Shown here: positions 18,958 through 28,080 of the stretch, piece after piece | How positions within the stretch are numbered: the first letter of the stretch is position 1 | Layout of the letters: each line of letters starts with the position of its first letter | Source: Micrococcus sp. EYE_212 | GTDB lineage: Bacteria; Actinomycetota; Actinomycetes; Actinomycetales; Micrococcaceae | Reading direction: 5' to 3' | Assembly (NCBI RefSeq): GCF_023147585.1 | Contig: NZ_JAHXOZ010000001.1 | Location: forward strand, 186,001 to 250,000 | Length of the DNA stretch: 64,000 nt | Translations under genes and position numbers: made by a program | The notes under the pieces: generated by a model | The model's input: only the letters and a program-made list of their open reading frames with translations | Told to the model about the DNA's origin: nothing | Databases searched by the model: none

Positions 18958-20586
18958 TCAGCGCTTCTGCTTGGTGATCTGCTCCTGCGCGACCTGGTCC
19001 TGGCCGATCGCGGCGTGCTTCTCGTTGTCGGCGACGCCGTGGCCCGAGACCTGGAAGCCCTTCTTGAAGTCCGCGATCTCCGCCTCGAGGGAGGAGAGGG
19101 TCGCGTCTTCGAGCTTGCCCGTGGCGGCGATGTCGCCGAGCACGGTGTCGCGGCGGCGCAGGTGATCGAGGAACTCCCGCTCGAAGCGGAGCACGTCCTC
19201 CACCGGCACCTCGTCCAGGTGGCCCTTGGAGCCGGCCCAGATGGACACGACCTGCTCCTCGACCGGGTACGGCGAGTACTGGGGCTGCTTCAGGAGCTCC
19301 ATGAGGCGCTCGCCGCGGGCGAGCTGGCGGCGCGTGGCCGGATCCAGGTCCGAGGCGAACATGGAGAACGCCTGCTGGTCGCGGTACTGCGCCAGGTCCA
19401 GCTTCAGCGTGCCGGAGACCTTCTTCATGGCCTTGACCTGCGCGGCGCCGCCGACGCGGGACACCGAGATGCCCACATCCACGGCGGGACGCTGGTTGGC
19501 GTTGAAGAGATCCGACTGCAGGAAGATCTGTCCGTCGGTGATGGAGATGACGTTGGTCGGGATGTACGCCGAGACGTCGTTCGCCTTGGTCTCAATGATC
19601 GGCAGGCCGGTCATGGAGCCCGCACCCAGCTCGTCCGAGAGCTTGGCGCAGCGCTCGAGTAGGCGGGAGTGGAGGTAGAACACGTCGCCGGGGTAGGCCT
19701 CGCGTCCCGGCGGACGACGCAGCAGCAGGGACACGGCGCGGTAGGCCTCGGCCTGCTTGGAGAGGTCGTCGAAGATGATCAGCACGTGCTTGCCGCCGTA
19801 CATCCAGTGCTGGCCGATGGCCGAGCCGGCGTAGGGGGCGAGGTACTTGAAGCCGGCCGGGTCGGACGCCGGGGAGGCCACGATGGTGGTGTACTCCAGG
19901 GCGCCGGCCTCCTCGAGGGTGGCGCGGACGCCGGCGATGGTCGACGCCTTCTGGCCGACGGCCACGTAGACGCAGCGGACCTGCTTCTGAGGATCTCCGG
20001 TGGCCCAGTTGGCGCGCTGGTTCAGGATGGCGTCCACGGCGATGGCGGTCTTGCCGGTCTGGCGGTCGCCGATGAGCAGCTGACGCTGGCCGCGGCCGAT
20101 CGGGATCATGGCGTCGATCGCCTTGATGCCGGTCTGGAGCGGCTCGTGCACCGACTTGCGCTGGGTCACCGTGGGGGCCTGCAGCTCGAGGGCACGGCGG
20201 CCCTCGGACTCGATCGGGCCCAGGTCGTCCATGGGCTCGCCCAGCGGATCCACCACGCGACCGAGGAAGGCGTCGCCCACCGGCACGGAGAGGATCTCCC
20301 CGGTGCGCTGGACCTCCATGCCCTCGCGGATGTGCTGGAACTCTCCGAGGACGACGACGCCGATCTCGCGGCTGTCCAGATTCTGGGCCAGGCCCAGGAT
20401 CCCGTTCTCGAAGCGCAGCAGCTCGTTCGCCATGACGGAGGGGAGGCCCTCCACACGCGCGATGCCGTCCGCCGCGGAGATGACGCGGCCGACCTCGGTG
20501 CGCTCGGTGCCGGACGGTTCGTAGGATGCCGCGAAATCGTTCAAGGCATTGCGGACGTCGTCGGCATTGATGGTCAATTCGGCCAT
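18958..20586 (-). CDS. atpA: ATP synthase F1 alpha subunit
   Basis: Non-catalytic nucleotide-binding subunit, 542 residues. The P-loop is [13 protein letters not shown], with [10 protein letters not shown]-like [13 protein letters not shown], AYFRDxG-equivalent [14 protein letters not shown], the arginine-finger block [13 protein letters not shown] and [18 protein letters not shown]. The ATG at 20586 ([11 protein letters not shown]) is chosen over an in-frame ATG 11 codons earlier because it matches family starts and is preceded by an AGGGAC-type ribosome-binding site. The C-terminus carries a charged extra tail of about 30 residues ([18 protein letters not shown]) typical of the genus group. 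Confidence 0.97.
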   Translation of the reverse strand: MAELTINADDVRNALNDFAASYEPSGTERTEVGRVISAADGIARVEGLPSVMANELLRFENGILGLAQNLDSREIGVVVLGEFQHIREGMEVQRTGEILSVPVGDAFLGRVVDPLGEPMDDLGPIESEGRRALELQAPTVTQRKSVHEPLQTGIKAIDAMIPIGRGQRQLLIGDRQTGKTAIAVDAILNQRANWATGDPQKQVRCVYVAVGQKASTIAGVRATLEEAGALEYTTIVASPASDPAGFKYLAPYAGSAIGQHWMYGGKHVLIIFDDLSKQAEAYRAVSLLLRRPPGREAYPGDVFYLHSRLLERCAKLSDELGAGSMTGLPIIETKANDVSAYIPTNVISITDGQIFLQSDLFNANQRPAVDVGISVSRVGGAAQVKAMKKVSGTLKLDLAQYRDQQAFSMFASDLDPATRRQLARGERLMELLKQPQYSPYPVEEQVVSIWAGSKGHLDEVPVEDVLRFEREFLDHLRRRDTVLGDIAATGKLEDATLSSLEAEIADFKKGFQVSGHGVADNEKHAAIGQDQVAQEQITKQKR

Positions 20587-20676
20587 CTGCAGTCCCTGCT
20601 CTCTGTGCTTGGTGATCATCGACGTGACGATGATGCGGTGGTGTGTTCTGCGGTGCGTCCGGGGCCGACCGAGGGG

Positions 20677-21492
20677 TCAGCCGGCCATCCGGCGCTGGAG
20701 GTCGTTGAGACGGCTGGCCACGGAGGCGTCGATCACGTCGTCGCCCACCTGGACCCGGATGCCCCCCACCACGGCGGGGTCGACCGTGACGTCTACGACG
20801 AGGTCGCGGCCGAAGGTCCGGCGCAGCCCGTCTGCGAGCCGCTCCTGCTGGACCTGCCCCAGGGGACGGGCGACCGTCACCTCGGCGATCCACTGGCGCT
20901 GACGCTCGGCGACGACGTCCGCGTGCGCGCGGACGGCCACGGAGGGCTTGACGCCACGGGGAACCGTGACGGCGCGCTCGACGAGCAGCTGCCCGGCCGG
21001 GCTGGCGGTGCTGCCCAGCAGGCGACGGGCCAGCGCGGCCCGCGCCTCGACGGGGGCCTGCCGGTCGGTCAGTGCGCGCTGCACCTCGTGCGACTCCTCG
21101 GTGAGGCGGTTGAAGGCCAGCAGCTCGCCCGAGAGGGCGGACAGGCCGTCATGGCCGCCACGCGCGGACTCGGCGGCCGCGGCATGCGCGGCCACCGTCT
21201 CCAGCGCATCGCCGAAGTCACGTTCCGCCGACCAGCGGCGGCCGGCCAGGTCCTTGAGGACCTGCAGAGCACCGGGGGTCGCCCGGGTGCCGAACAGGGA
21301 GTCCACGAGGCCGTGACGGCGCTCGGTGCTCCAGGCGGGGTCGGTCAGGGCACGCCGCAGCGCCCCCTGCTCGTCCACGACGTCCAGCGCGCTGAACAGC
21401 TCGCGTGCCAGGGCGACGCCGCCCTCGTCCAGCACCGGACCGACAGCCTGCAGAGAGGCGGTCAGGGAGTCCCTCGATGCACCCGTCATCAT
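20677..21492 (-). CDS. atpH: ATP synthase F1 delta subunit
   Basis: 271-residue peripheral-stalk subunit (OSCP-like), clearly longer than the roughly 180 residues of E. coli. The long form is normal for actinobacteria; in mycobacteria it is further fused to a second b subunit, which is not the case here. The C-terminal part with LGQVQQERLADGLRRTFGRD and VDPAVVGGIRVQVGDDVIDASV is the conserved region. The ATG overlaps the atpF stop (ATGA), so it is translationally coupled. Confidence 0.95.
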   Translation of the reverse strand: MMTGASRDSLTASLQAVGPVLDEGGVALARELFSALDVVDEQGALRRALTDPAWSTERRHGLVDSLFGTRATPGALQVLKDLAGRRWSAERDFGDALETVAAHAAAAESARGGHDGLSALSGELLAFNRLTEESHEVQRALTDRQAPVEARAALARRLLGSTASPAGQLLVERAVTVPRGVKPSVAVRAHADVVAERQRQWIAEVTVARPLGQVQQERLADGLRRTFGRDLVVDVTVDPAVVGGIRVQVGDDVIDASVASRLNDLQRRMAG

Positions 21493-22043
21493 TCGGCCAC
21501 ACCCGCGCTCTGGTGCCGATCGAGATCAGCCAGGAAGCGGTCGACCACGCGCTGTGCGCGCGCATCGTCGTTCAGGGACTCGCCCACGATCTTGCTCGCG
21601 AGCGTCGTGGCCAGCGTGCCGACCTCGCCCTTGAGCTGCGTCGCGGCCTGGGCGCGCTCCGCGGCGATGTGGGCCTGGGCCTGCTCGGAGACGCGGTTCG
21701 CCTCGGCGACGGCACGCTCGCGGGCCTCGGCCACGATCTGGGTGGCCTCGGTGCGAGCCTCCTCGCGGATGCGGTTCGCCTCGGTGCGGGCGTCCGCCAG
21801 CTGGGACTCGTAGTCCGCCATCATCGCGTTCGCCTCAGCCTGGGCCTTCTCGGCCTTGGCGAGACCGCCCTCGATCGCCTCGACGCGGTCCGTGTAGGAC
21901 TTCTCGAGGGTCGGGACGATGAACTTGATGACGATGAACATGAGCAGGGCGAAGCCCACCGCGACGACGAGGATCTCCCACGGATTGGGGATCAGGGGGT
22001 TGGCCCCCTCGGCCGCCGCGAGGATCAGTCCATTGCTGATCAT
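21489..22043 (-). CDS. atpF: ATP synthase Fo b subunit
   Basis: 184-residue stator arm. One N-terminal membrane segment (WEILVVAVGFALLMFIVIKFIV, residues about 22-43) precedes a long Ala/Glu/Arg-rich helix that would form the parallel coiled coil with its partner. It is a single b subunit, unlike the b/b-delta pair of mycobacteria. Its stop overlaps the atpH start. Confidence 0.95.
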   Translation of the reverse strand: MISNGLILAAAEGANPLIPNPWEILVVAVGFALLMFIVIKFIVPTLEKSYTDRVEAIEGGLAKAEKAQAEANAMMADYESQLADARTEANRIREEARTEATQIVAEARERAVAEANRVSEQAQAHIAAERAQAATQLKGEVGTLATTLASKIVGESLNDDARAQRVVDRFLADLDRHQSAGVAE

Positions 22044-22131
22044 GTTTCAACCATCCTTCGGTCGTGTGTCCTACAGGGCGTGAGGTGCGGACGACGTGGA
22101 CACGGCGTCCCGCCCCGTGCGGTGCAGGGGA

Positions 22132-22341
22132 TCAGAGGACGAACGCGAAGACCAGGCCCAGGATGGCGAGGGCCTCGGCGAGGGCGAAGCCGAGCAGCGC
22201 GATCGGCTGCAGGATGCGCTGGGCCTCGGGCTGACGGGCGACGCCGTTGATGTAGGCGGAGAAGATGAGGCCCACGCCGATGGCGGAGCCGATGGCGGCC
22301 AGGCCGTAGCCGATGAGGTTGAGGGAGCCCGAGATTTCCAT
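22132..22341 (-). CDS. atpE: ATP synthase Fo c subunit
   Basis: 69-residue ring subunit made of two transmembrane hairpin helices. The polar loop is [10 protein letters not shown] (residues about 32-41) and the proton-carrying carboxylate is Glu56 in [10 protein letters not shown]. Glu rather than Asp is normal for actinobacteria. The ATG is preceded by AAAGGA in a good position. The coding region is embedded in a longer overlapping reading through the atpB-atpE spacer, which is an artefact. The family is the target of diarylquinolines in mycobacteria. Confidence 0.96.
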   Translation of the reverse strand: MEISGSLNLIGYGLAAIGSAIGVGLIFSAYINGVARQPEAQRILQPIALLGFALAEALAILGLVFAFVL

Positions 22342-22487
22342 GGTGTTCCTTTCACGGTGCCGGGGAGCCGGCAGGGTTGTGGAGGTAAGTCCGCCCGGGC
22401 GGCGCCCGTGGGGCGCTCCGAGTGGTCGGGTGGCGGCGAACCGCCGGACCGTGGCGACGATCTCGGATGAGGTCGCCGCCCGGCTGG

Positions 22488-23288
22488 TCAGTGGTCGTTC
22501 GCGTCGATCGCGCCCTGCACGTAGATGGCGGTGAGGAGCGTGAACACGAACGCCTGGAGGTACATGATGAGCAGCTCCAGGAAGTAGAGGGCCACGGAGC
22601 CGAGGATCACGAGGATGCCGGTCCCCTGCAGCGCGAGGTTGTGAGTCTGCGTGATCAGGAAGGCGGCGCCCGCGCCGGCGAGCATGACGATCATGTGGCC
22701 GGCGAGCATCGTGGCCATCAGACGCAGGGAGTGGGTCAGCGGACGCACGAGGAAGTTGGAGATGAACTCGAGCGGCACGAGCAGCGGGAGGATCCAGCCC
22801 GGCACGCCGCTGGGGACCACGGCGAGCTTGAGGTAGCGCGGGCCGTGGTGGCGCAGGCCGACGCCGATCCAGATCACATAGACGATGAGCGCGAGGCCGT
22901 AGGCGGCGCCGGCGTGGGAGAAGGAGGGCAGCTGCAGCCCCGGGATGGCGCCGAACAGGTTGTTCACCAGCACGAAGAAGAAGAGGGCGAACAGCAGGGG
23001 CACCCACTGCTTGAAGTGCTTCTCCCCCAGGATGTCCTTGGCGATGGAGTTGCGCACGAAGGAGTAGCCCGACTCGGCGAGCCACTGGGCCTTGCCCGGC
23101 ACCAGCTTCGGGCGGCGCATCGCCCACGCGAAGAAGCCCGTGATGAGGACGACGCTCAGGAGGACGAGCAGCATCTGCTTGCCGAAGCCCGTGCCGTAGT
23201 GACCCATCCACGGGAAGATCTCCGGGAGGTGGCCGTCACTGATGGACGGGGGCACGAATTCCTTGGTGGCCAGCACGAGGGGTAGCAC
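22488..23288 (-). CDS. atpB: ATP synthase Fo a subunit
   Basis: 266-residue membrane half-channel. The family start region [22 protein letters not shown] is followed by helices including [18 protein letters not shown] and the essential arginine helix [20 protein letters not shown]. The GTG at 23288 is chosen because GGAGAGG lies 6 nt upstream and the resulting N-terminus matches Micrococcaceae AtpB. An ATG 14 codons upstream (23330) gives an Arg-rich extension with no match. atpE follows after 146 bp. Confidence 0.95.
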   Translation of the reverse strand: MLPLVLATKEFVPPSISDGHLPEIFPWMGHYGTGFGKQMLLVLLSVVLITGFFAWAMRRPKLVPGKAQWLAESGYSFVRNSIAKDILGEKHFKQWVPLLFALFFFVLVNNLFGAIPGLQLPSFSHAGAAYGLALIVYVIWIGVGLRHHGPRYLKLAVVPSGVPGWILPLLVPLEFISNFLVRPLTHSLRLMATMLAGHMIVMLAGAGAAFLITQTHNLALQGTGILVILGSVALYFLELLIMYLQAFVFTLLTAIYVQGAIDANDH

Positions 23289-23429
23289 GCGGTTCCTCTC
23301 CGAAGTGATGCGTCGACTGGACGGCGGCATCGCCCCGTGCCGCGCTCGAGACCCGCGTCGATGCGGGGCTGAGAGGCGGTGCCGGAGGCGAGAGGCGGCA
23401 CGAACATGCCGTCGAAGTGTTCGCTGGCA

Positions 23430-23435
23430 ACGATA
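23430..23435 (-). promoter_or_regulatory. Candidate -10 (TATCGT) upstream of atpB
   Basis: TATCGT on the minus strand, within an unusually A/T-rich patch of the 254-bp gap between the AtpI-like gene and atpB. It would give a leader of roughly 130 nt. No -35 of good quality is seen. The gap suggests that atpBEFHAGDC has its own promoter besides read-through from wecA. Confidence 0.3.
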
Positions 23436-23542
23436 CCAAACGGCGGCCCTTGTTCCGTACCGCACACGCGGCCCGCTGGCCAGGCGTCATGCACCGACGA
23501 TCGCGCCCTCCGCGGGGGGCGGACGGCCGGAGGCGCCGCGGC

Positions 23543-23974
23543 TCAGTCCGCGTAGATGGAGCGGCGCGTGCGGGCGAAGACGAGCACCTCGGCGGCCTGC
23601 CACGCCACGATCACCACGAGGGCGGCGACGGCGGCCGGCGTCGCCTCGAGCCACCCCGGCCGCGGCGCCATCCCGACCAGGATGCCGAACACGGCGATCT
23701 TCACCACGAACATCCCGATGCTCACCGGGAGCACGGCCTCGCGGGCGTGGTCCCACGCGAGCGCCGTCGTCGCGCCGGTGACCGCGGAGAGCGCCAGCAC
23801 GATCCCCCCGCCGGTGAGGACAGAGGGCACGCCGCCGGGCCCGGAGAGGGTCAGGAACGCGAGCGCGGTCAGCGCGAGGGCGGCGCCGGCGCCGCCCACG
23901 CTCCACCAGAGGATCCCCCACCACCCCGCGCGGTTCTCCCAGCGGCGGCGTGGTCGGGCGGTGCGGGCGGTCAT
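23543..23974 (-). CDS. AtpI-like membrane protein
   Basis: 143 residues with four hydrophobic helices (WWSVGGAGAALALTALAFLTL, GGGIVLALSAVTGATTALAW, LPVSIGMFVVKIAVFGILVG and ALVVIVAWQAAEVLVFA). By position directly before atpB it is the AtpI-type protein, which helps c-ring assembly or Mg2+ supply in other bacteria. Sequence similarity to E. coli AtpI is not obvious. The start overlaps the wecA stop (ATGA), which ties the ATP synthase locus to the upstream translation and envelope genes. The C-terminus ends with the basic FARTRRSIYAD. Confidence 0.75.
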   Translation of the reverse strand: MTARTARPRRRWENRAGWWGILWWSVGGAGAALALTALAFLTLSGPGGVPSVLTGGGIVLALSAVTGATTALAWDHAREAVLPVSIGMFVVKIAVFGILVGMAPRPGWLEATPAAVAALVVIVAWQAAEVLVFARTRRSIYAD

Positions 23975-25101
23975 CGGACCTCCTGGTCGGGGCGGGCCGC
24001 GGGGCGGGCGTCACGACGACGGCGCGCGAGGGGCCGCAGCGTGAGCCACCCGGCTGCGGCGAGCGCGAGGGCGAGCACGGGGAGGACGATCGCGTCGTCC
24101 ACGAAGTTGAGGGACACCACGCCCCAGGCCACGAGGAAGGCCCACAGCCACAGCAGCCAGACCGCCTGCGCGTGCGTGTACCCCCCGTCCACCAGCTTGT
24201 GGTGCAGGTGGCCGCGGTCCGCGGAGAAGGGGCTCGTGCCGCGGGCCGTGCGGCGCAGCACGGCGAGCACGAGGTCGGCCAGCGGCAGGGCCAGCACGGC
24301 GAGCGGCAGGAGGATGGGCATGTAGGCCGGCACGTTGCGGAAGCGGAGCCCGGCCAGGGAGTCGAGGTCCGCGGTCACGGCGACGGCGGCCGAGGCCATG
24401 AGCAGGCCGAGCAGCAGCACGCCCACCTCGCCCATGAAGATGCGGGCCGGATGGTGGTTGGACGGCAGGAAGCCGATGCACGTGCCGATCAACAGGGCCA
24501 TCAGCAGCGTGGCGAGGTTCGAGTAGTCGAACTGGTCGATCGTGCGCGTGAGCAGGTAGGAGTAGACGAAGAACGCCGACCCGCCGATGAGGGCCATCCC
24601 GGCGGCCAGCCCGTCCAGCCCGTCCACGAAGTTGATGGCGTTCATGGTGAGCACGATGGCGAACACCGTGAGCCCGACCTGGACCGTCGGACTGCCCACG
24701 GGGATCCATCCCACCGGCATGGCCTCGATCCGGATCCCTCCGAACGCCACGGCGAGGGCCGCGGCGCACTGGCCGAGCAGCTTGATCCACCAGCGCAGGT
24801 CCCACAGGTCGTCGGCCATGCCCACGAGGATCACGATCCCCACCGCGACGAGCAGTCCGCGCACGGCGGCATCGTCGGTGAAGATGCCGTGGAAGAAGGG
24901 GACGGTGCCGGCCGTCGCGAGGCCGATCAGCACCGCGGCCGCCATCGCCACGCCGCCCAGCTTGGGCACGGGGGCACGGTGCATGTCCCGCTGGCGGGCG
25001 GGCGTGTACACGTGCGCCGCGGTGCCCACGCGGCGCACGAGCGGCGTCAGTGCTGCGCACGCGACGGCGGTGACCACCACCACGAGGAGGTAGGCGCGCA
25101 T
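23971..25101 (-). CDS. wecA: Undecaprenyl-phosphate GlcNAc-1-phosphate transferase (WecA/MraY family)
   Basis: 376-residue polytopic membrane enzyme (about 11 helices) that starts lipid-linked glycan assembly by adding a sugar-1-phosphate to undecaprenyl phosphate. Visible motifs: PxLGG as VPKLGGVAMA, the Mg-binding pair MADDLWD (Asp97, Asp98), NAINFVDGLDGLAAG (154-168) and the nucleotide-sugar loop SNHHPARIF with Arg220. The last conserved motif, usually GDxG, reads MGEVG here, with Glu225 in place of Asp. The start lies 9 bp after the tsaC stop. Its position between tsaC and the atp genes matches M. tuberculosis rfe (Rv1302). It is probably used for arabinogalactan- or teichuronic-type linkage units. 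Confidence 0.9.
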   Translation of the reverse strand: MRAYLLVVVVTAVACAALTPLVRRVGTAAHVYTPARQRDMHRAPVPKLGGVAMAAAVLIGLATAGTVPFFHGIFTDDAAVRGLLVAVGIVILVGMADDLWDLRWWIKLLGQCAAALAVAFGGIRIEAMPVGWIPVGSPTVQVGLTVFAIVLTMNAINFVDGLDGLAAGMALIGGSAFFVYSYLLTRTIDQFDYSNLATLLMALLIGTCIGFLPSNHHPARIFMGEVGVLLLGLLMASAAVAVTADLDSLAGLRFRNVPAYMPILLPLAVLALPLADLVLAVLRRTARGTSPFSADRGHLHHKLVDGGYTHAQAVWLLWLWAFLVAWGVVSLNFVDDAIVLPVLALALAAAGWLTLRPLARRRRDARPAARPDQEVR

Positions 25102-25110
25102 GGGCGGGGC

Positions 25111-25902
25111 TCAGGCCTCGCGGGTGTCGGACGCCCCGGGCTCGGCGGCGGTCGGCGCGGGCTCGGCCGATTCGACCTCTGCGGCGGTCGTCGCAGGGCC
25201 GTCGGCGCCGCCGGTGCCCTGCGGCGTCAGCATGGCCTCCGGGACGGGCGGCTCCTCGCCCTCCGCCAGCAGGTCCGGCACGATCTCGCGCAGCTCCTCG
25301 AGCGGGACGGCGCCCTGCCGGGCCACGCGGAACGGGGTCACGGTGCAGTCCACGATCGTGGACGGCGCCTGCTCGGCGCGGTCCCCCGCGTCCAGGTACA
25401 GCGCGACGGACTCCCCGAGCATCTCCTGCGCGGCCACCGCCGTGGTGGCCGCGGGCAGGCCGGTGCGGTTGGCGCTCGAGACCGCCATGGGCCCCACGGC
25501 GTAGAGCAGCTCGCGGGTGACGGCGTCGTCCGGCACGCGCAGTGCCACGGTGCCGCGTGTCTCCCCCAGGTCCCACGTCAGGGTGGGCTGGGACTTCAGG
25601 ATCAGGGTGAGGGCGCCGGGCCAGAAGCGATCGGCGAGCTCCTCGGCCTCCGCGGGGACGTCGTAGGCCAGCCCCGCCATCACCTTGGCGTCCGCGATGA
25701 GCACGGGCGGCGGCATGGTGCGCCCCCGGCCCTTGGCGGCGAGCAGCACGGCCACGGCCAGGGGGGAGAAGGCATCCGCGCCGATCCCGTACACGGTGTC
25801 CGTGGGCAGGACCACACACGCGCGGTCGGCGAGGACCTCGCGGGCCCGGGCGATGCCCTGTTCCAGCGCGGCGGGGTCGGAGACGTCGAAGAACTCACTC
25901 AC
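25111..25902 (-). CDS. tsaC: L-threonylcarbamoyladenylate synthase (Sua5/YciO/YrdC)
   Basis: Makes threonylcarbamoyl-AMP for the t6A37 modification of ANN-decoding tRNAs. The 263-residue product has the YrdC core: CVVLPTDTVYGIGADAFSP, then AKGRGRTMPPPVLIAD, FWPGALTLILK, GTVALRVPDD and AVSSANRTGLPAATTA. Its C-terminal 55 residues or so are acidic low complexity, not the Sua5 domain. The GTG at 25902 overlaps the prmC stop and has GGAAGA 9 nt upstream; an in-frame ATG at 25911 is the alternative. A much longer in-frame reading through prmC is an artefact. Confidence 0.92.
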   Translation of the reverse strand: MSEFFDVSDPAALEQGIARAREVLADRACVVLPTDTVYGIGADAFSPLAVAVLLAAKGRGRTMPPPVLIADAKVMAGLAYDVPAEAEELADRFWPGALTLILKSQPTLTWDLGETRGTVALRVPDDAVTRELLYAVGPMAVSSANRTGLPAATTAVAAQEMLGESVALYLDAGDRAEQAPSTIVDCTVTPFRVARQGAVPLEELREIVPDLLAEGEEPPVPEAMLTPQGTGGADGPATTAAEVESAEPAPTAAEPGASDTREA

Positions 25903-26861
25903 GGCGCCCATTCTTCCACTACTGTCCCGCGGGACGGGCCCCGGCTCGCCCCGCCCGCCGCGGGACGGTCCGTGCGCACGGCGCCGATCCAGCGGTCGCG
26001 GCCGGTCAGGTCCTGGTGGACCCGCACGTCGGAGAACGCCCCGGAGTCGAGGAGGGCCGCCGTCAGCGCGGCCCCCTGGGTCTCGTGGTGCTCCATCGCG
26101 AAGACGCCGCCCGGGCGCAGCAGGACGGCCGCGCGTCCGGCGATCCCCAGCGGGAGGCGCAGCCCACGGTCGTCTCCCCCGTACAGCGCGCGGGGCGGGT
26201 CCGCCAGCGCCTCGGGCTGCACGGCGAGCTCCGCCTCCGGGACGTAGGGAGGGTTGGACAGGACCACGTCCACGACGCCGGCCAGGTCCTCCCCCGCCAG
26301 CAGCGCGTCCTCGTGGCGCAGGTCCACGCCCCACGGCTCGAGGTTGCGCCGCGCCCACGCGTGGGCGGCGTCGTCCAGCTCGACGGCGGTGACCGCCACG
26401 TCCCGCCCGTGCGCGCGGGCCCACGCGGCGAGCGCGGCGGCGAGGGCACCCGAGCCCGTGCACAGGTCCACCGCGCGGGCCGGGCGGTCGAGGGCCGTGA
26501 GCGCGCGGACGCCCTCGGCGGCGAGGAGCTCCGTCTCCGGCCGGGGCACGAAGACGCCGGGACCCACCGCGAGGTCCACCCCGTGGAAGTGCGCCACGCC
26601 GGTGATGTGCTGGAGCGGGTCGCGCCGCACGCGCCGGGCCACGGCGAGCTCGAAGCGCCGGGCCTGGTCCTCGCTCGGGCGCGCGCCGGCGAAGACGCGG
26701 GCGAGGGCCACGCCGCGGTCGGCCTCCATCACCGGGGCCAGGAGGGCCTCGGCGTCGGCGCGCGGGGCCTCGACGCCGGCCTCGGCCAGGCGGGCGACGG
26801 CGACCCGCAGCAGCTCGGACCACTCGGGGAGCGCCCCCGTGTCGCGCGGCGCGGTGCTCAC
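25899..26861 (-). CDS. prmC: Release factor glutamine methyltransferase
   Basis: N5-methylates the Gln of the GGQ motif in release factors; its substrate RF1 is encoded directly upstream. The 320-residue enzyme has an N-terminal helical domain, the SAM motif [15 protein letters not shown] and the signature NPPYVPEAE, with LVPRPETE-type [11 protein letters not shown] before it. The GTG start overlaps the prfA stop (GTGA, 4 bp). The last 20 residues are Gly/Ser/Arg-rich and variable. Confidence 0.96.
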   Translation of the reverse strand: MSTAPRDTGALPEWSELLRVAVARLAEAGVEAPRADAEALLAPVMEADRGVALARVFAGARPSEDQARRFELAVARRVRRDPLQHITGVAHFHGVDLAVGPGVFVPRPETELLAAEGVRALTALDRPARAVDLCTGSGALAAALAAWARAHGRDVAVTAVELDDAAHAWARRNLEPWGVDLRHEDALLAGEDLAGVVDVVLSNPPYVPEAELAVQPEALADPPRALYGGDDRGLRLPLGIAGRAAVLLRPGGVFAMEHHETQGAALTAALLDSGAFSDVRVHQDLTGRDRWIGAVRTDRPAAGGASRGPSRGTVVEEWAP

Positions 26862-27949
26862 GCCCCCTCCCCCAGGGCGGCGAGACGGCGCTCCTCGTCG
26901 AGGGCGATGCAGGAGGCGACGACGGCCTCGAGCTGGCCGTCGAGGACGGCGTCGAGGTTGTGCGCCTTGTACCCCGTGCGGTGGTCGGCGATCCGGTTCT
27001 CCGGGACGTTGTAGGTGCGGATCCGCTCTGAGCGGTCCATCGTGCGCACCTGGGCGGCGCGCGCGGCGGAGTCCTCGGCCTGCTGCTCCGCGCGCTGCCG
27101 TTCGAGGAGCCGGGAGCGCAGCACGCGCAGCGCCGCCTCGCGGTTCTGGATCTGCGACTTCTCGTTCTGCATCGAGACGACGATGCCCGTGGGCACGTGG
27201 GTGAGCCGGACCGCCGAGTCCGTGGTGTTCACGGACTGACCGCCGGGGCCCGAGGAGCGGAACACGTCCGTCTTGACGTCGTTCGGGTCGATCTGGACCT
27301 CATCCGGGGCGTCCACCTCGGGCAGCACGAGGACACCGGCGGCGGAGGTGTGGATGCGCCCCTGCGACTCGGTGACGGGCACGCGCTGGACCCGGTGCAC
27401 GCCGCCCTCGAACTTCAGCCGGGCGTAGACGCCCTCGGCCGGGTCCGTGGCACTGCCGCGGATCGCCACGTGGACGTCCTTGTAGCCGCCGAGGTCCGAG
27501 TGGGTGGCGGAGAGGACCTCGGCCTTCCAGCCGCGGGACTCCGCGTAGCGCAGGTACATGCGCAGCAGGTCGCCGGCGAAGAGGGCTGCCTCCTCGCCGC
27601 CCTCGCCGCCCTTGATCTCCAGGATCACGTCGCGGGCGTCGTCCGGGTCGCGCGGGATGAGCAGTCGGCGCAGCCGCTCGGCGGCCTCCGCCTCGGCGGC
27701 CTCGAGGCCGGGGAGCTCCTCGGCGAACGCCGCGGCGTCGTCGCCGCCCTCCCCCGCGAGCTCCCGCGCGTCGGCGAGGTCCGCCGCCGCGGCCGTCCAC
27801 ACCTCGTGCGCGGCGGCGACCGCGCCGAGCTCGGCGAAGCGCCGGCCCAGGCGTCGGGCGAGCGCCGCGTCCGCGTGCACGGCGGGATCCGAGAGCCGGC
27901 GGGTCAGCTCGCGGTGTTCGTCCAGCAGCGTCTGAACGGAGTCGAACAC
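26858..27949 (-). CDS. prfA: Peptide chain release factor 1
   Basis: Reads UAA and UAG. The 363-residue protein has the codon-recognition block [20 protein letters not shown] (PVT as the PxT motif) and the catalytic loop [18 protein letters not shown]. The start is taken as the GTG at 27949 ([15 protein letters not shown]), with GAGAGG 10 nt upstream, which gives the usual length; a 24-residue upstream reading lacks family similarity. In mycobacteria rpmE lies between rho and prfA; here the 131-bp gap holds only hairpins. Confidence 0.96.
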   Translation of the reverse strand: MFDSVQTLLDEHRELTRRLSDPAVHADAALARRLGRRFAELGAVAAAHEVWTAAAADLADARELAGEGGDDAAAFAEELPGLEAAEAEAAERLRRLLIPRDPDDARDVILEIKGGEGGEEAALFAGDLLRMYLRYAESRGWKAEVLSATHSDLGGYKDVHVAIRGSATDPAEGVYARLKFEGGVHRVQRVPVTESQGRIHTSAAGVLVLPEVDAPDEVQIDPNDVKTDVFRSSGPGGQSVNTTDSAVRLTHVPTGIVVSMQNEKSQIQNREAALRVLRSRLLERQRAEQQAEDSAARAAQVRTMDRSERIRTYNVPENRIADHRTGYKAHNLDAVLDGQLEAVVASCIALDEERRLAALGEGA

Positions 27950-28023
27950 GTCGGTCAGGCCTCTCGTCGTCGGAAGGATGGGGCGCCGTCGTCCCTCGGG
28001 GCCGGCGCGGCGCCCCACCACGA

Positions 28024-28063
28024 CGGCCCCGCCCCGCGCCGGTCAGGTCGCGGGACGGGGCCG
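28024..28063 (-). terminator. GC-rich hairpin after rho
   Basis: Stem of 15 bp with one mismatch (28024-28038 with 28049-28063), loop of 10 nt, 18 nt beyond the rho stop on the minus strand. No U-tract follows, so it is either an I-shaped actinobacterial terminator or an RNA-stabilising element. A second 9-bp stem (27980-27988 with 28008-28016) lies between it and prfA. Confidence 0.5.
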
Positions 28064-28080
28064 AGGCGGTCACGCCGGGA

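Noticed and set aside
22132-23211. Long minus-strand reading across atpE and part of the atpB region
   Set aside because: Only the last 69 codons match a protein (AtpE); the rest is an Arg/Pro/Ala-rich shadow of atpB, typical of GC-rich DNA.
25111-26823. Apparent prmC-tsaC fusion frame
   Set aside because: The first two thirds are an out-of-frame shadow of prmC; the YrdC homology begins at 25911/25902, where normal start signals exist.
27950-28080. Possible rpmE remnant between rho and prfA
   Set aside because: No CxxC or L31-like peptide is found in any frame; only hairpins are seen.
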